Assembly: GCF_000685395.1 (NCBI RefSeq)
Contig: NZ_AVSQ01000023.1
Span: 1-46,991 of the forward strand
Origin: Candidatus Nitrosotenuis chungbukensis
GTDB taxonomy: Archaea > Thermoproteota > Nitrososphaeria > Nitrososphaerales > Nitrosopumilaceae
DNA length: 46,991 bases
Direction of reading: 5' to 3'
The notes beneath the pieces are model-generated. The model was given only the letters and a program-made list of their open reading frames with translations, ran no database searches and was not told the DNA's origin. Shown here in pieces: positions 38,890 to 46,991 of the stretch. The position numbers and the translations under genes were made by a program. Numbering within the stretch: the stretch's first letter is position 1; each line of letters begins with the position of its first letter.

Positions 38890-40334
38890 CCCTTTATCAC
38901 GCCGATGGGGATGAGCTTTGCTACCTTTGTTGCAATTCCAAGCTCGTGCGATACGTTTACCACTGCGTCCACATCCTTGTATGCCTCCGGAGTCTCCTCT
39001 ACCACCCCGTCCCTTGTTAATGACTTGATGAAAATTCCTTTATCACTGAGTGATTTTTTGACCTGGTCCTCCGTGAAGTCGCGCCTTGCCTTGGAACGCG
39101 ACATCATCCTGCCTGCGCCGTGCGCAGTAGAGCCAAAGCTTAGGCTCATCGAGTTTGGCTTGCCCAGCAGGATCCAGCTTCCGGTTCCCATGGAGCCTGG
39201 AATCAAAACCGGCTGTCCCAAGTCACGGTACTTTAGTGGAATCTCTTCTCTGTTTGCAGGAAACGCCCTAGTTGCTCCTTTTCTGTGCACCACCACTGAT
39301 CTCTCGCGTCCGTCAACTTTGTGCTTTTCAACTTTAGCAATGTTGTGCGCCACGTCATAGACTAGTCCCATGTCAAGGTCAGATTCGGACTGCTTGAACA
39401 CTCGCTCAAATGATTTTCTTGTCCAGTGGGTGATCATCTGGCGGTTGCTCCACGCAAAGTTCAAAGCTGCAAACATTGCTTTTCGGTATGATTCTCCTTC
39501 CTCAGACGAGTTTGGAACGCATGCAAGTTCCCTGTCAGGCAGATGAATGTCGTATTTTTGCAGTGCTTGTTCTGATACCCTAAGATAATCGCTGCATATC
39601 TGGTGCCCAAATCCGCGAGAGCCGCAGTGAATCAGGACAGTTACGTTTCCCTCCTGTATGCCCATCCTCTTTGCTGCCTCCTCGTCGTAAATTTTTTCAA
39701 CCTTTTGAACTTCTAAAAAGTGATTGCCAGAGCCCAGGCTGCCTAATTGTGGTGCGCCCCTTTTTCGAGCAGTGTCAGAGACCTTGTTTGGGTCGGCGTT
39801 TCTTATCTGCCCGTTTTCCTCGCAGACGTCTGCGTCATTTGTCGTGCCGTATCCGTGCTCGATTGCCCAGTTGACGCCCCTCACCAGCACCTCGTCTAGT
39901 TCAGAATAGTTTAGCTTGACAGCCCCCTTGGAGCCGACACCTGATGGAATCGAATTAAAAAGATCAGTTACAATTTCTTTAAGCTTTGGCCTAACGTCTT
40001 TTTCTGTCAGGTTGGTGCGAAGCAGTCTTACTCCGCAGTTAATGTCATACCCGACACCACCTGGACTAATCATGCCCTCTTCTGCATCCATTGCGGCCAC
40101 TCCCCCGACTGGAAATCCGTATCCTTCGTGCCCGTCAGGCAGAACGACTGCGTGTCCCAAGATTCCCGGAATTGTGGAGACGTTTGTTGCCTGCAGTATG
40201 GTCCTGTCTGTCATCATTTTTTGCATTAGCGACTCGTCTGCGTATATGGTGACTGGAACCTTCATGCCCTTGCTGGAATCAGCTTCGATTCGATACTGCA
40301 TGTTTCCAATTTTTTTTGGAGTAATTGACGACAT
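38886..40334 (-). CDS. rtcB: tRNA-splicing ligase RtcB
   Basis: RtcB joins tRNA exons after intron removal by linking 2',3'-cyclic phosphate and 5'-hydroxyl ends with GTP and manganese. The 482-residue length is usual. The active site includes D97 and C100 (GYDINCGVRLL), the GSGNHFLEVQ loop, HCGSRGFGHQ and the guanylylated histidine in the HGAGRMMSRSKA segment near residue 403. No intein is present in this copy. It heads a three-gene coupled unit. Confidence 0.97.
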   Translation of the reverse strand: MSSITPKKIGNMQYRIEADSSKGMKVPVTIYADESLMQKMMTDRTILQATNVSTIPGILGHAVVLPDGHEGYGFPVGGVAAMDAEEGMISPGGVGYDINCGVRLLRTNLTEKDVRPKLKEIVTDLFNSIPSGVGSKGAVKLNYSELDEVLVRGVNWAIEHGYGTTNDADVCEENGQIRNADPNKVSDTARKRGAPQLGSLGSGNHFLEVQKVEKIYDEEAAKRMGIQEGNVTVLIHCGSRGFGHQICSDYLRVSEQALQKYDIHLPDRELACVPNSSEEGESYRKAMFAALNFAWSNRQMITHWTRKSFERVFKQSESDLDMGLVYDVAHNIAKVEKHKVDGRERSVVVHRKGATRAFPANREEIPLKYRDLGQPVLIPGSMGTGSWILLGKPNSMSLSFGSTAHGAGRMMSRSKARRDFTEDQVKKSLSDKGIFIKSLTRDGVVEETPEAYKDVDAVVNVSHELGIATKVAKLIPIGVIKG

Positions 40335-40420
40335 TACTGGTATGGCGACTGCAAAGACAATTTAAATGATAAGCGAAATTTGCCAGTTGAATTTGAATCC
40401 GAAGGGATTGTCAGTGGGCA

Positions 40421-42496
40421 CTAGATTTGGTTCTTTTTGGATCTATCTTTGAGTTTTAGAATCACAAGTGCAGGCAAAACAAAGTACATTCCAATGTTTA
40501 GCAGCATGATTCCAATCCCATATGCCAACAGATCTTGTTCTGAATCGATGTCTACATAGTTCAGGATTGACAGAGTTGACAGCATTGGCGTTATTGTCAT
40601 CTTTACAATTTCTTTGAATGCAGGGTTCTGTCGTTCCCAGTCTGCAATTGTGGGGCTAAACAGGTAATAGAACTGATTAAAGCCAGTCATGAAACTTGTT
40701 CCAGAATTTGTACTGAGAAGCACGTTATCTCTCATCTCCCTGAGCAGCTGAACCTGCGGCGCTAGCTCAGAGCCAAATGCGGCAGTGGCAATCAGGCATC
40801 CACCGCTTTTAGGTGTTGTGGTCGGCGGTTCTGCTTTGACAGTTGTGTCCCACCATTTGTCAGTTGATGCGACATCCAGTTTTGTCTTTTCAATTTTGTC
40901 GGCAGATACCAGGATAGAGTCCCCGGCACTTATTGTCATTATCGAGTCAATGGCATCATAAGGCACGACATATACTTCGCCTTCCAACACATTCAGTTTT
41001 GTTGCTCCATCTTGTACGGTGACGGTAAATTCCGTTCCATGTGGGACCAGTGCTGCATCAGGAGTGAAAATTATGTTATTCTGCTCTTCCTCGGAAACAC
41101 GGGTGTCATAGTCATAATACAATGAACCTACAATCATAAGATAGCCTGTCGCAATCAGGGCCGCTGATGTTCCGCCTGACGGAATCAACCCAATCAGACC
41201 TCCAGCGAAAAAGCTTGAAGCCAGCAAGTATGTTTTTTCATCACTCAGTCCTGTTTTTTCTAAAACTGGACGTATCTGTTCATAGACTTGTTCTGTCCTA
41301 GATTTTTGTTTGAGATCATCTACGGTGTCAAAAAGGAAGCTCAGATCCTGATCAACGCCCGTGTTTTGAGCAGAGTCCTGCTTTAGCTTGTCAACTGTGT
41401 CAAAAAGGAAGCTCAGATCAGAATCATCTTGTATGACTATTCCAGCAGTATCAATCTTGGTGTTTTCCCGCATAGATATAACTCCAGCACCGTTTTCAAG
41501 TGCGATTTTTACATTGGTATCAGCGTTTTCTCCAGTCTGTATCATGTCGCCTATTTTTAGATCATTAGAGTCCACAATGGTTCCATCATCTGTTGTTATG
41601 GTTGCACTCCCTTCATGTACCTGAAGGTTTCCAATTTTACGATCCTGTAAAATTTGTTTGATGTCTTCGCCGACAGACGATTCCCCTGTTTCAGTCCAAT
41701 CTTGTGACTCAGATTCGTTTTCTACATCGTTGAGGTCATCAGATTCGGCAGGGTCTTCTTCGGCCCAATCTTGCGACTCGGATTCGTTTTCTACATCGTT
41801 GAGGTCATCAGATTCGGCAGGGTCTTCCTCGGCAAACTCATCTGCCTGATCATCCTCAGGACAGCCATCTTCTATTCCAACCGAGTCCTCAGGATCATTT
41901 GGGCATGCATCATCAGAGTCCGGAAATGTGTCGCCATCGCCATCGGGTTCTTCTGGCATTTGGCAGATTCCATTTGTTTCCTCCTCTCCCGCAGGACACT
42001 GGCACTGATCACCTACTAGTTCCTGGTCTGCCCTGCACTGGGGAGCAGGCTCGTCTTGCTGGTACGCTGGAGGCGAAAAGCCGGTTGGAGACAACTGGGT
42101 GGTACCATGACCCCAGTCAGCTGCAAAGTCTAGCTTGATTCCAGAGCTTGCATACCAGCCGGAAAAATTTATGCCGCTATGATCAAAAAGCGTTACTCTT
42201 GACCCGTCAATTGTTCCATCTACAACCAGATCCCACGGCTCATACGAGCAGGTGTCATCTGTCGTACTTGTCGGAACAAAGGAAAACTCGCCATGCAGAT
42301 CATTTCCATCTTGCTCAAAAAAGCCGTTTACTTTGCCTGAAACTGCGCAGGTGGTACCATCGTATGAGACCTGTGCAAACCCCGACCACTCCCCTGTCAG
42401 ATCGGCAACAGGGGTCAGCGCATAGGCATTTCCAGTCAGAGTGAACGGGGAAAGCAGGATGAATAGGAAAAACGGGAATGAAAAAGTATGCCTCAT
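40421..42496 (-). CDS. Exported protein with calcium-repeat, FecR-like and CFI-box regions
   Basis: From ATG 42496 the protein is 691 residues. It has a signal peptide, a beta domain with Cys pairs, a Cys-rich EGF-like stretch, then DGDGDTFPDSDDACPNDP, a thrombospondin type 3 calcium repeat. Acidic tandem repeats follow (23 residues, two copies) and FecR-like strands (IGDMIQTGENADTNVKIALE). A membrane segment lies near residue 430, more FecR-like strands follow, and a CFI-box region begins GGCLIATAAFGSELAPQV. The C-terminus has a last membrane helix and basic tail. It overlaps the upstream gene by 4 bp (ATGA). Anchored surface adhesin is the likely role. Confidence 0.83.
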   Translation of the reverse strand: MRHTFSFPFFLFILLSPFTLTGNAYALTPVADLTGEWSGFAQVSYDGTTCAVSGKVNGFFEQDGNDLHGEFSFVPTSTTDDTCSYEPWDLVVDGTIDGSRVTLFDHSGINFSGWYASSGIKLDFAADWGHGTTQLSPTGFSPPAYQQDEPAPQCRADQELVGDQCQCPAGEEETNGICQMPEEPDGDGDTFPDSDDACPNDPEDSVGIEDGCPEDDQADEFAEEDPAESDDLNDVENESESQDWAEEDPAESDDLNDVENESESQDWTETGESSVGEDIKQILQDRKIGNLQVHEGSATITTDDGTIVDSNDLKIGDMIQTGENADTNVKIALENGAGVISMRENTKIDTAGIVIQDDSDLSFLFDTVDKLKQDSAQNTGVDQDLSFLFDTVDDLKQKSRTEQVYEQIRPVLEKTGLSDEKTYLLASSFFAGGLIGLIPSGGTSAALIATGYLMIVGSLYYDYDTRVSEEEQNNIIFTPDAALVPHGTEFTVTVQDGATKLNVLEGEVYVVPYDAIDSIMTISAGDSILVSADKIEKTKLDVASTDKWWDTTVKAEPPTTTPKSGGCLIATAAFGSELAPQVQLLREMRDNVLLSTNSGTSFMTGFNQFYYLFSPTIADWERQNPAFKEIVKMTITPMLSTLSILNYVDIDSEQDLLAYGIGIMLLNIGMYFVLPALVILKLKDRSKKNQI
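41696..41833. repeat. 69-bp tandem duplication in the exported protein gene
   Basis: Two copies of 69 bp (41696-41764 and 41765-41833) differ at only a few positions. They encode two 23-residue acidic units containing PAESDDLNDVENESES. A second, looser duplication at 41325-41347 and 41397-41419 is an identical 23 bp encoding the LSFLFDTVD phrase with a 72-bp period. Confidence 0.9.
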
Positions 42497-43935
42497 GTCT
42501 TCACTTTTCCTGTCCCAAGGCTTTTTTGATCTTTTGCAAATGCCTCCCACTTGATTTCGGCATTCTTGCTATCAACTTTTAATTTGGCTTGAATTGCGTC
42601 AGACGGATGCAGCGGCGAGGATGTCGTTTGATACATGACAGAGTCAGGACCAAGGCGCTTGTGCGTCCAGTCGTTTATTTTTATGAAATTTGTTATCTTG
42701 CCGTTTGCAGATGTTAATTTAATGCCATAAACATCGCCTGATGAATCCTTTGAATTTTTAATTACAAGGCTCACCAAATTGTCTTTCTGGCTGGCCTTGA
42801 CATCAAGCTGGAACTGTTTTTGTTTTAGCGGCGGCTCTTGGGTTTTTGCAGTAGCAGATGGTTTTGTGCTGCCCTCGTTTACTTGAAACGAAACAGAACC
42901 AATGCTCTCTGAGCCATATGTGGCAGATATTGTATAAATCCCATAAGGCCAGCTGCTGTCAAGTTTTAGGGGAAACCTGAAATTCCCGTCCTTTGTTACC
43001 ACTGCGTTTTGTTGTGTGGTTCCCTTGTCCGGCTTTGCAATGTTTAGTGTAAGAAGAACTCCCTTTTGGTAATGGATGATTTTTCCGGACACTATCACTT
43101 CAGCTGGCGAGTACTTTGAAGAAGTAAATTGGTCCGAGTTTATCTGCAGTTCGCCTGTGCTTGATTTGACATATGGTGCTGAGGATTCAGGCGATGTTTG
43201 TTCTCCCTTGTAGTTAAAAATTGAAAACGAATCAGACATGTCGGAGAAGACAAGCGAGTTCTGTTCATTGTCTACAACGGAAAGATTGCTAGCCAGCAGC
43301 ATCCAGCTGTTATTGCCGTCAGGAATCACAGCTATGCCCACAGGGGCAATCTGAGCTGTAGCTTGTGCAGACGACATCTGGGCTACAACTCCCAGTACGC
43401 GTCCCTTGTAGCCGTTTTTACTGGTATAGACATCTTCAAAAACATCCACCAGGCAAGTGGCTCCGGCAGGCGCTTGCGAGCAGAATGCAGGCTTGAATTC
43501 GCTTTTGATTTGATTGTCAGTTTCATCTAAAATTTTTCGGGAGGTTCCTTTGTCGTTTTGTATCAACTCTATCTCAAGTGCCGCGTCCTTGGAAGGATTT
43601 TCAAATCGCACCAGGTTTATCATGTTTGAAAAAGTGCCGTCTTTCTTTAGCAGTTCGATTTTTGCCCAAGTTGACGGGTATTTTATTGAAAATCCGTACT
43701 GCTTGTTTTGATATGAGAGATATTTTACAGTTGGAGGGGTTGTTTGCGTTGTGGAGCTATCCTGATCAAGGGCGTATTGGGCACCGCTTTTTGGCAAATT
43801 TGCGTCAAACGTGATATCAGCACTCACCACACCAGATCGTACGAGGGTATACGGATCTGCATCGCTTGCCGGCAGAGATCCAACCATACATGACAACAAT
43901 ATCGTTAGCGCAAATATTGCGCCAATGCTTACCAA
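42493..43935 (-). CDS. Exported protein with PsbP-like N-terminal domain
   Basis: The 480-residue product starts at TTG with a signal peptide of about 25 residues. Residues from about 70 to 240 begin YLSYQNKQYGFSIKYPSTW and end YSFSIFNYK-like, the pattern of the PsbP/DUF1795-like fold of secreted lipid-binding proteins. Two beta-sandwich modules follow, linked by a Pro/Lys/Gln stretch near 360-375. There is no C-terminal anchor. The next gene is coupled through a 4-bp overlap, so both are made together and may interact at the cell surface. The start codon is uncertain. Confidence 0.78.
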   Translation of the reverse strand: MVSIGAIFALTILLSCMVGSLPASDADPYTLVRSGVVSADITFDANLPKSGAQYALDQDSSTTQTTPPTVKYLSYQNKQYGFSIKYPSTWAKIELLKKDGTFSNMINLVRFENPSKDAALEIELIQNDKGTSRKILDETDNQIKSEFKPAFCSQAPAGATCLVDVFEDVYTSKNGYKGRVLGVVAQMSSAQATAQIAPVGIAVIPDGNNSWMLLASNLSVVDNEQNSLVFSDMSDSFSIFNYKGEQTSPESSAPYVKSSTGELQINSDQFTSSKYSPAEVIVSGKIIHYQKGVLLTLNIAKPDKGTTQQNAVVTKDGNFRFPLKLDSSWPYGIYTISATYGSESIGSVSFQVNEGSTKPSATAKTQEPPLKQKQFQLDVKASQKDNLVSLVIKNSKDSSGDVYGIKLTSANGKITNFIKINDWTHKRLGPDSVMYQTTSSPLHPSDAIQAKLKVDSKNAEIKWEAFAKDQKSLGTGKVKT

Positions 43936-44028
43936 GTGAGAATTTTATTTAGTACAAATAGATAAAGCCTCTCATGAAATCCAAGCGATTCCAGATTCTT
44001 TGGATCTGCGATTTTCTGACGGAATAGT

Positions 44029-44853
44029 TTACTCTTTGATTTTGCTTTCGTGAAAAACATCAGAGCCGTACCAGCAGTACCTAAAGTAGTCAAGGCACCA
44101 CTCGTGAAACATCGGATCATCAGAATAGAAAAGCTCCGTGATGTCTGACTCCCCGTCGATGTTTGGAAATGCGACAGATGCCTCCTTTTCGTTTAGCACT
44201 ACTACCACCTGGACTGTCTTTGCCATCTTTCGCTCGACTAGCCCGTCGTCGATCAGCCCGTCAAACTCCAATTCCTTGAGCAGTTTTTTTCTCCCCTTTG
44301 GAATTACTGCAGATTCAGACAGGACGTAATGGTACTTGGTTCCCTTTTTGACGCGCTGGACTAGCGGCTCGATTTTGTCCAGCGGAATCTCTGACACTGT
44401 CTCGTAGATGTACTGATTTGCGTTTTTGTAAATTGACTTCCACTGTTCCAAAGTGTATGATATTCCCTTGAGGTGCTTGCCTGCAGATAGCTGCCCTATC
44501 CTCATGATAAACTTGGTTGGAATGTCGCCAAAGTCGTGATCCTCAAAGTACTTGCGATTCTGGGAGAGAAACACGATAGACGGCACCTGGGAGCAGATGG
44601 TCATGCCGTATGTAGTAAGCGAGTAAAACCCGTCCTTGTCCTTTGTGATGAACCCTCCGTCTTCCAGTCTTGTGAAATTTCGATGGACCTCCTGGTTTGT
44701 GGAACCGAGCTCCTTTGCCATTACTGCAACCTTTGACTTTCTCTCAAGAAGCTTGAATATTATTTGCAGCCTCTGGTGGCTTGATAATTCCAAAAAGTTG
44801 TTTGCCGATTCCTCGTAATGGTCTATCACGGAATGGTTTAGGAATCGAGTCAA
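44029..44853 (-). CDS. HTH transcriptional regulator with FilR1/DUF1724-type output domain
   Basis: The 274-residue protein has an N-terminal winged helix (SSHQRLQIIFKLLERKSKVA then AKELGSTNQEVHRNFTRLED) with a wing FYSLTTYGM. The rest is a single soluble domain with the order seen in the FilR1-type methanogen regulators (DUF1724): ALL-helix region, then KYHYVLSESAVIPKGRKKLL, and a final LFYSDDPMFHEWCLDYFRYCW. The family is well represented in thaumarchaea. The TTG start is 51 bp from the divergent purB frame. Confidence 0.85.
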   Translation of the reverse strand: MTRFLNHSVIDHYEESANNFLELSSHQRLQIIFKLLERKSKVAVMAKELGSTNQEVHRNFTRLEDGGFITKDKDGFYSLTTYGMTICSQVPSIVFLSQNRKYFEDHDFGDIPTKFIMRIGQLSAGKHLKGISYTLEQWKSIYKNANQYIYETVSEIPLDKIEPLVQRVKKGTKYHYVLSESAVIPKGRKKLLKELEFDGLIDDGLVERKMAKTVQVVVVLNEKEASVAFPNIDGESDITELFYSDDPMFHEWCLDYFRYCWYGSDVFHESKIKE

Positions 44854-44886
44854 TTTAGGGTTTTTTGATAAAATGCGGCAAGTAGA

Positions 44887-44894
44887 TTTATTTT
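44887..44894 (+). promoter_or_regulatory. TATA box for purB
   Basis: TTTATTTT is centred 26.5 bp upstream of the GTG codon at 44917, which places the transcript start on that codon and argues against the earlier TTG at 44905. Confidence 0.6.
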
Positions 44895-44916
44895 CGATGC
44901 GGTTTTGGATAAAATT

Positions 44917-46278
44917 GTGCCAATACTACCAATAGACAGCGGCAGGTACGGAACAAAGGAAATGCTGGCAGTGTTTGACGATCAAAAAAAGATTGACTAC
45001 CAATTACAGATAGAGGGCGCAACTGCGCTTGCGCAAAGCGAGATAGGCATGATACCCAAGTCTGCAGGGGCGAACATTTTCAGGACTGCAAACTCTGGCA
45101 AGATAACTGCGAAAAGAATCAAGCAGCTCGAGGCAAAGTCAGACCACGACACGGCGGCACTGGTTGAGGCGCTAAGCGAAAAATGCCAGGTATCTGCAAG
45201 GCCGTGGGTGCACTATGGCCTTACCAGCAACGACTTGGTAGACACAAGCAACTCACTTCAGATTAAAGACGTATTATCCATAATAGAGCCAAAGGTCGCG
45301 CGCCTTGGACTGATTCTGGCAAAAAAAGCCACGCAGTACGGCGACGTTCCGGCAGTCGGCAGGACTCACGGCCAGCATGCAAGCATCATATCGTTTGGGC
45401 TGAAATTTGCAAACTGGGCAGCGGAGATGGCAGCCCACATAGAAAGACTAGAGGAGGTCAAAAAGAGAATACTGATTTGCAAGACACTTGGAGTGGTCGG
45501 CACAGGCTCCCTGATGGGCGCAAAGGCAGTAGAGATTCAAAAAAGAGTTGCAAAAAGACTAGCGCTGTACCCGGCAGAGGTTGCAACGCAGGTAATCCCA
45601 AGGGAGAGGTACGCAGAATACATTTTCCATCTTGCGCTTTTGGGCTCTACATTAGAAAAAATCGCAATCGAGATTCGAAATTTGCAGAGGACTGAAATCG
45701 GCGAGGTGGCAGAGCACTTTAAGGCAGGTCAGATGGGAAGCAGTGCGGTTCCGGTAAAGCGAAACCCGATCAAGAGCGAGCGCATATCATCGCTGTCAAA
45801 GCTGCTGCGAAGCCAGATGAGCACCGCGTTTGAAAACATCCCGCTGTGGCACGAGCGTGACTTGTCAAATTCCGCAAACGAGCGATTCACCATCCCAATG
45901 TGTTCCATTTTGCTTGACGAGATGCTTGAAACAATGATCAGGATAATTGACAATCTGAAGATCAACGTTGAAAAGATAACTAGCAACCTACAGGTGACAA
46001 ACGGGCAGATTTTTGCAGAGTTTGTGCTGGAAGCACTTATCAAAAAGGGAGTGCCAAGGTTTGTCGCATACAGGGACGTGCAGCGAGTGGCGTTTTCTGC
46101 ACATGACCAGGGGATGGACTATGTCGATGCCGTAAAAAATGACCAGGCCATATCATCAAAATTATCCGAGGAGGAAATCGAGAAAATATTTTCACCAGAG
46201 AGCCACCTTGGAGCATCACCAGAGATAATTGCAAACGTGAACAGTTTGGTGCAGAAAGCCTGCAAGAAATTCATCTAG
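44917..46278 (+). CDS. purB: Adenylosuccinate lyase
   Basis: PurB cleaves adenylosuccinate to AMP and SAICAR to AICAR. The protein of about 453 residues begins PILPIDSGRYGTKEML, the standard N-terminus for the family. The fumarase-type signature is GSSAVPVKRNPIKSER near 270-285, and HYGLTSNDLVDT and GRTHGQHAS are further conserved parts. Starting at TTG 44905 would add four residues, but the TATA box spacing favours GTG 44917. The stop overlaps the convergent asparagine-synthase-like gene by 8 bp. Confidence 0.95.
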   Translation: MPILPIDSGRYGTKEMLAVFDDQKKIDYQLQIEGATALAQSEIGMIPKSAGANIFRTANSGKITAKRIKQLEAKSDHDTAALVEALSEKCQVSARPWVHYGLTSNDLVDTSNSLQIKDVLSIIEPKVARLGLILAKKATQYGDVPAVGRTHGQHASIISFGLKFANWAAEMAAHIERLEEVKKRILICKTLGVVGTGSLMGAKAVEIQKRVAKRLALYPAEVATQVIPRERYAEYIFHLALLGSTLEKIAIEIRNLQRTEIGEVAEHFKAGQMGSSAVPVKRNPIKSERISSLSKLLRSQMSTAFENIPLWHERDLSNSANERFTIPMCSILLDEMLETMIRIIDNLKINVEKITSNLQVTNGQIFAEFVLEALIKKGVPRFVAYRDVQRVAFSAHDQGMDYVDAVKNDQAISSKLSEEEIEKIFSPESHLGASPEIIANVNSLVQKACKKFI

Positions 46279-46991
46279 ACTTTATCAGGGCTTTGTGAAT
46301 CAGAGAGCCGTACTGTAAGGCTTTTTTTCTCTTGCTTGCCGAAATTTCCGGAACCCCTACTTGTGATGCAAGTTTTCTAATGATGTGCTTTCGCTGCAAG
46401 TCATCAGAGTCCAGTATCTTTTCTGAAACAGGCACGATTTTTGCGTAATTTATGAAATTTTCCGACAGGAGGGGCTGCAGTATCTCCACTGAAAACTCGG
46501 ATGATACCAGGTTTGCTGCCTTCATCATCTTTAGCTCGTTTTCAAGCTTCGAATTCATGAGTTCCATTATTTTTGATTCGCCTTCCTTGAACGCATCGCG
46601 GTACCCGTTGTACCCGCAGAACAGCTCGTCAATCCCGTTTGCAGTCACTACGGTATCCAGTCCAAGACTGCGCGCCAGTTTTGCAACGTGGTAAAACGCA
46701 ATGCAGTTTTCGTTCCATGACAGATTGTCAGTCGATATGGTATCGCGGATTTTCTTTGAAATTGCTCCAAACTCGTCCGGGTCTATCTCCAGGATGTGGT
46801 GGGGCAGTTTCAGAATTGCGTTTACCTCCCTCGAGAACAGGATGTCGTGCGAGCCTGCAAAGCCGATCGTAAGCAGCGTGACATCATACCCCAAATCGGA
46901 GCAGACCTTTGCAACCAGCGTACTGTCGACTCCACCTGAGAACGCCACTCCTATTTTTTGCGTGAGGACCGTGTGGAGCACTGCCTTTTTG
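46271..46991 (-). CDS. Asparagine-synthase-like ATP-pyrophosphatase (5' end beyond window)
   Basis: The PP-loop VAFSGGVDSTL (residues 12-22 of the visible part) binds ATP for adenylation. The later NGIDELFCGYNGYRDAF is typical of the asparagine synthase C-terminal domain, where the Asp-Glu-Leu-Phe-x-Gly-Tyr phrase lies. There is no glutaminase domain in the visible part, so ammonia may be the nitrogen donor. A GTG is possible at 46981, but the frame stays open to the window edge and the family is expected to start further upstream, so it is treated as partial. Confidence 0.85.
   Translation of the reverse strand, partial: KKAVLHTVLTQKIGVAFSGGVDSTLVAKVCSDLGYDVTLLTIGFAGSHDILFSREVNAILKLPHHILEIDPDEFGAISKKIRDTISTDNLSWNENCIAFYHVAKLARSLGLDTVVTANGIDELFCGYNGYRDAFKEGESKIMELMNSKLENELKMMKAANLVSSEFSVEILQPLLSENFINYAKIVPVSEKILDSDDLQRKHIIRKLASQVGVPEISASKRKKALQYGSLIHKALIKSR

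Overview
The window is archaeal and fits a Nitrososphaerota (Thaumarchaeota) genome, probably Nitrosopumilales. The signs are a TATA box about 26 bp upstream of many start codons (leaderless transcripts), frequent TTG and GTG starts, topoisomerase VI, aIF1A and aIF2-beta, eS17 and uS11, a histone, RtcB, Trm1, Tan1 and KEOPS-type tRNA-modification proteins, a Cgi121 domain, and an archaeal homologue of Pol III subunit RPC34. By eye the GC content is in the mid-40s, closer to a Nitrosotenuis-like genome than to Nitrosopumilus; this is inference only. No ammonia-oxidation genes, rRNA, CRISPR array or transposase were seen.

Layout. 1-1.8 kb: a hexanucleotide repeat at the window edge and an AT-rich sensor histidine kinase. 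1.9-4.9 kb: tRNA and rRNA methyltransferases, the RPC34-like protein and a secreted protein. 5-9.3 kb: an OLD-like ATPase and a large secreted beta-sandwich protein. 9.4-10.7 kb: an adenine salvage pair (apt, MTA phosphorylase). 10.7-12.6 kb: small conserved proteins and a membrane-anchored Hsp20-like protein. 12.5-18.2 kb: a minus-strand information-processing block (top6A, top6B, Pno1-like KH protein, Rio1, aIF1A, DUF424, aIF2-beta, DUF5679). 18.4-23.8 kb: DUF373 membrane protein, cis-prenyltransferase, Nudix hydrolase, pyrF, purA. 23.9-27.3 kb: small zinc proteins, a YggX-like protein, membrane and winged-helix proteins, and Tan1. 27.3-29.7 kb: a ubiquitin-like-Cgi121 fusion with eS17, TatD and a histone.

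29.8-33.3 kb is the accessory part: tRNA-Cys, a frameshifted hicB, an intact hicBA module, a cupredoxin and an AIPR-family defence-type protein. 33.5-35.3 kb holds small zinc and membrane proteins, a second winged-helix paralogue and tRNA-Thr. 35.4-40.3 kb: phosphohexomutase, ThiL, uS11, a PDCD5-like protein and RtcB. 40.4-44.9 kb: two large exported proteins and a FilR1-type regulator. 44.9-47 kb: purB and a partial asparagine-synthase-like gene. No gene-free stretch exceeds 300 bases.

Genes that work together: purA and purB (AMP synthesis) with apt and MTA phosphorylase (adenine salvage); Tan1, the Cgi121 fusion, Trm1 and RtcB (tRNA modification and ligation); Pno1, Rio1, the FtsJ-type methyltransferase and eS17 (ribosome maturation); aIF1A and aIF2-beta (initiation). 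The most unusual items are the ubiquitin-like-Cgi121 fusion, a TATA box exactly midway between two divergent paralogous membrane microproteins, a palindrome at the start of a winged-helix gene, a single-base-frameshifted HicB beside an intact HicBA pair, and several microprotein genes below usual size cutoffs.
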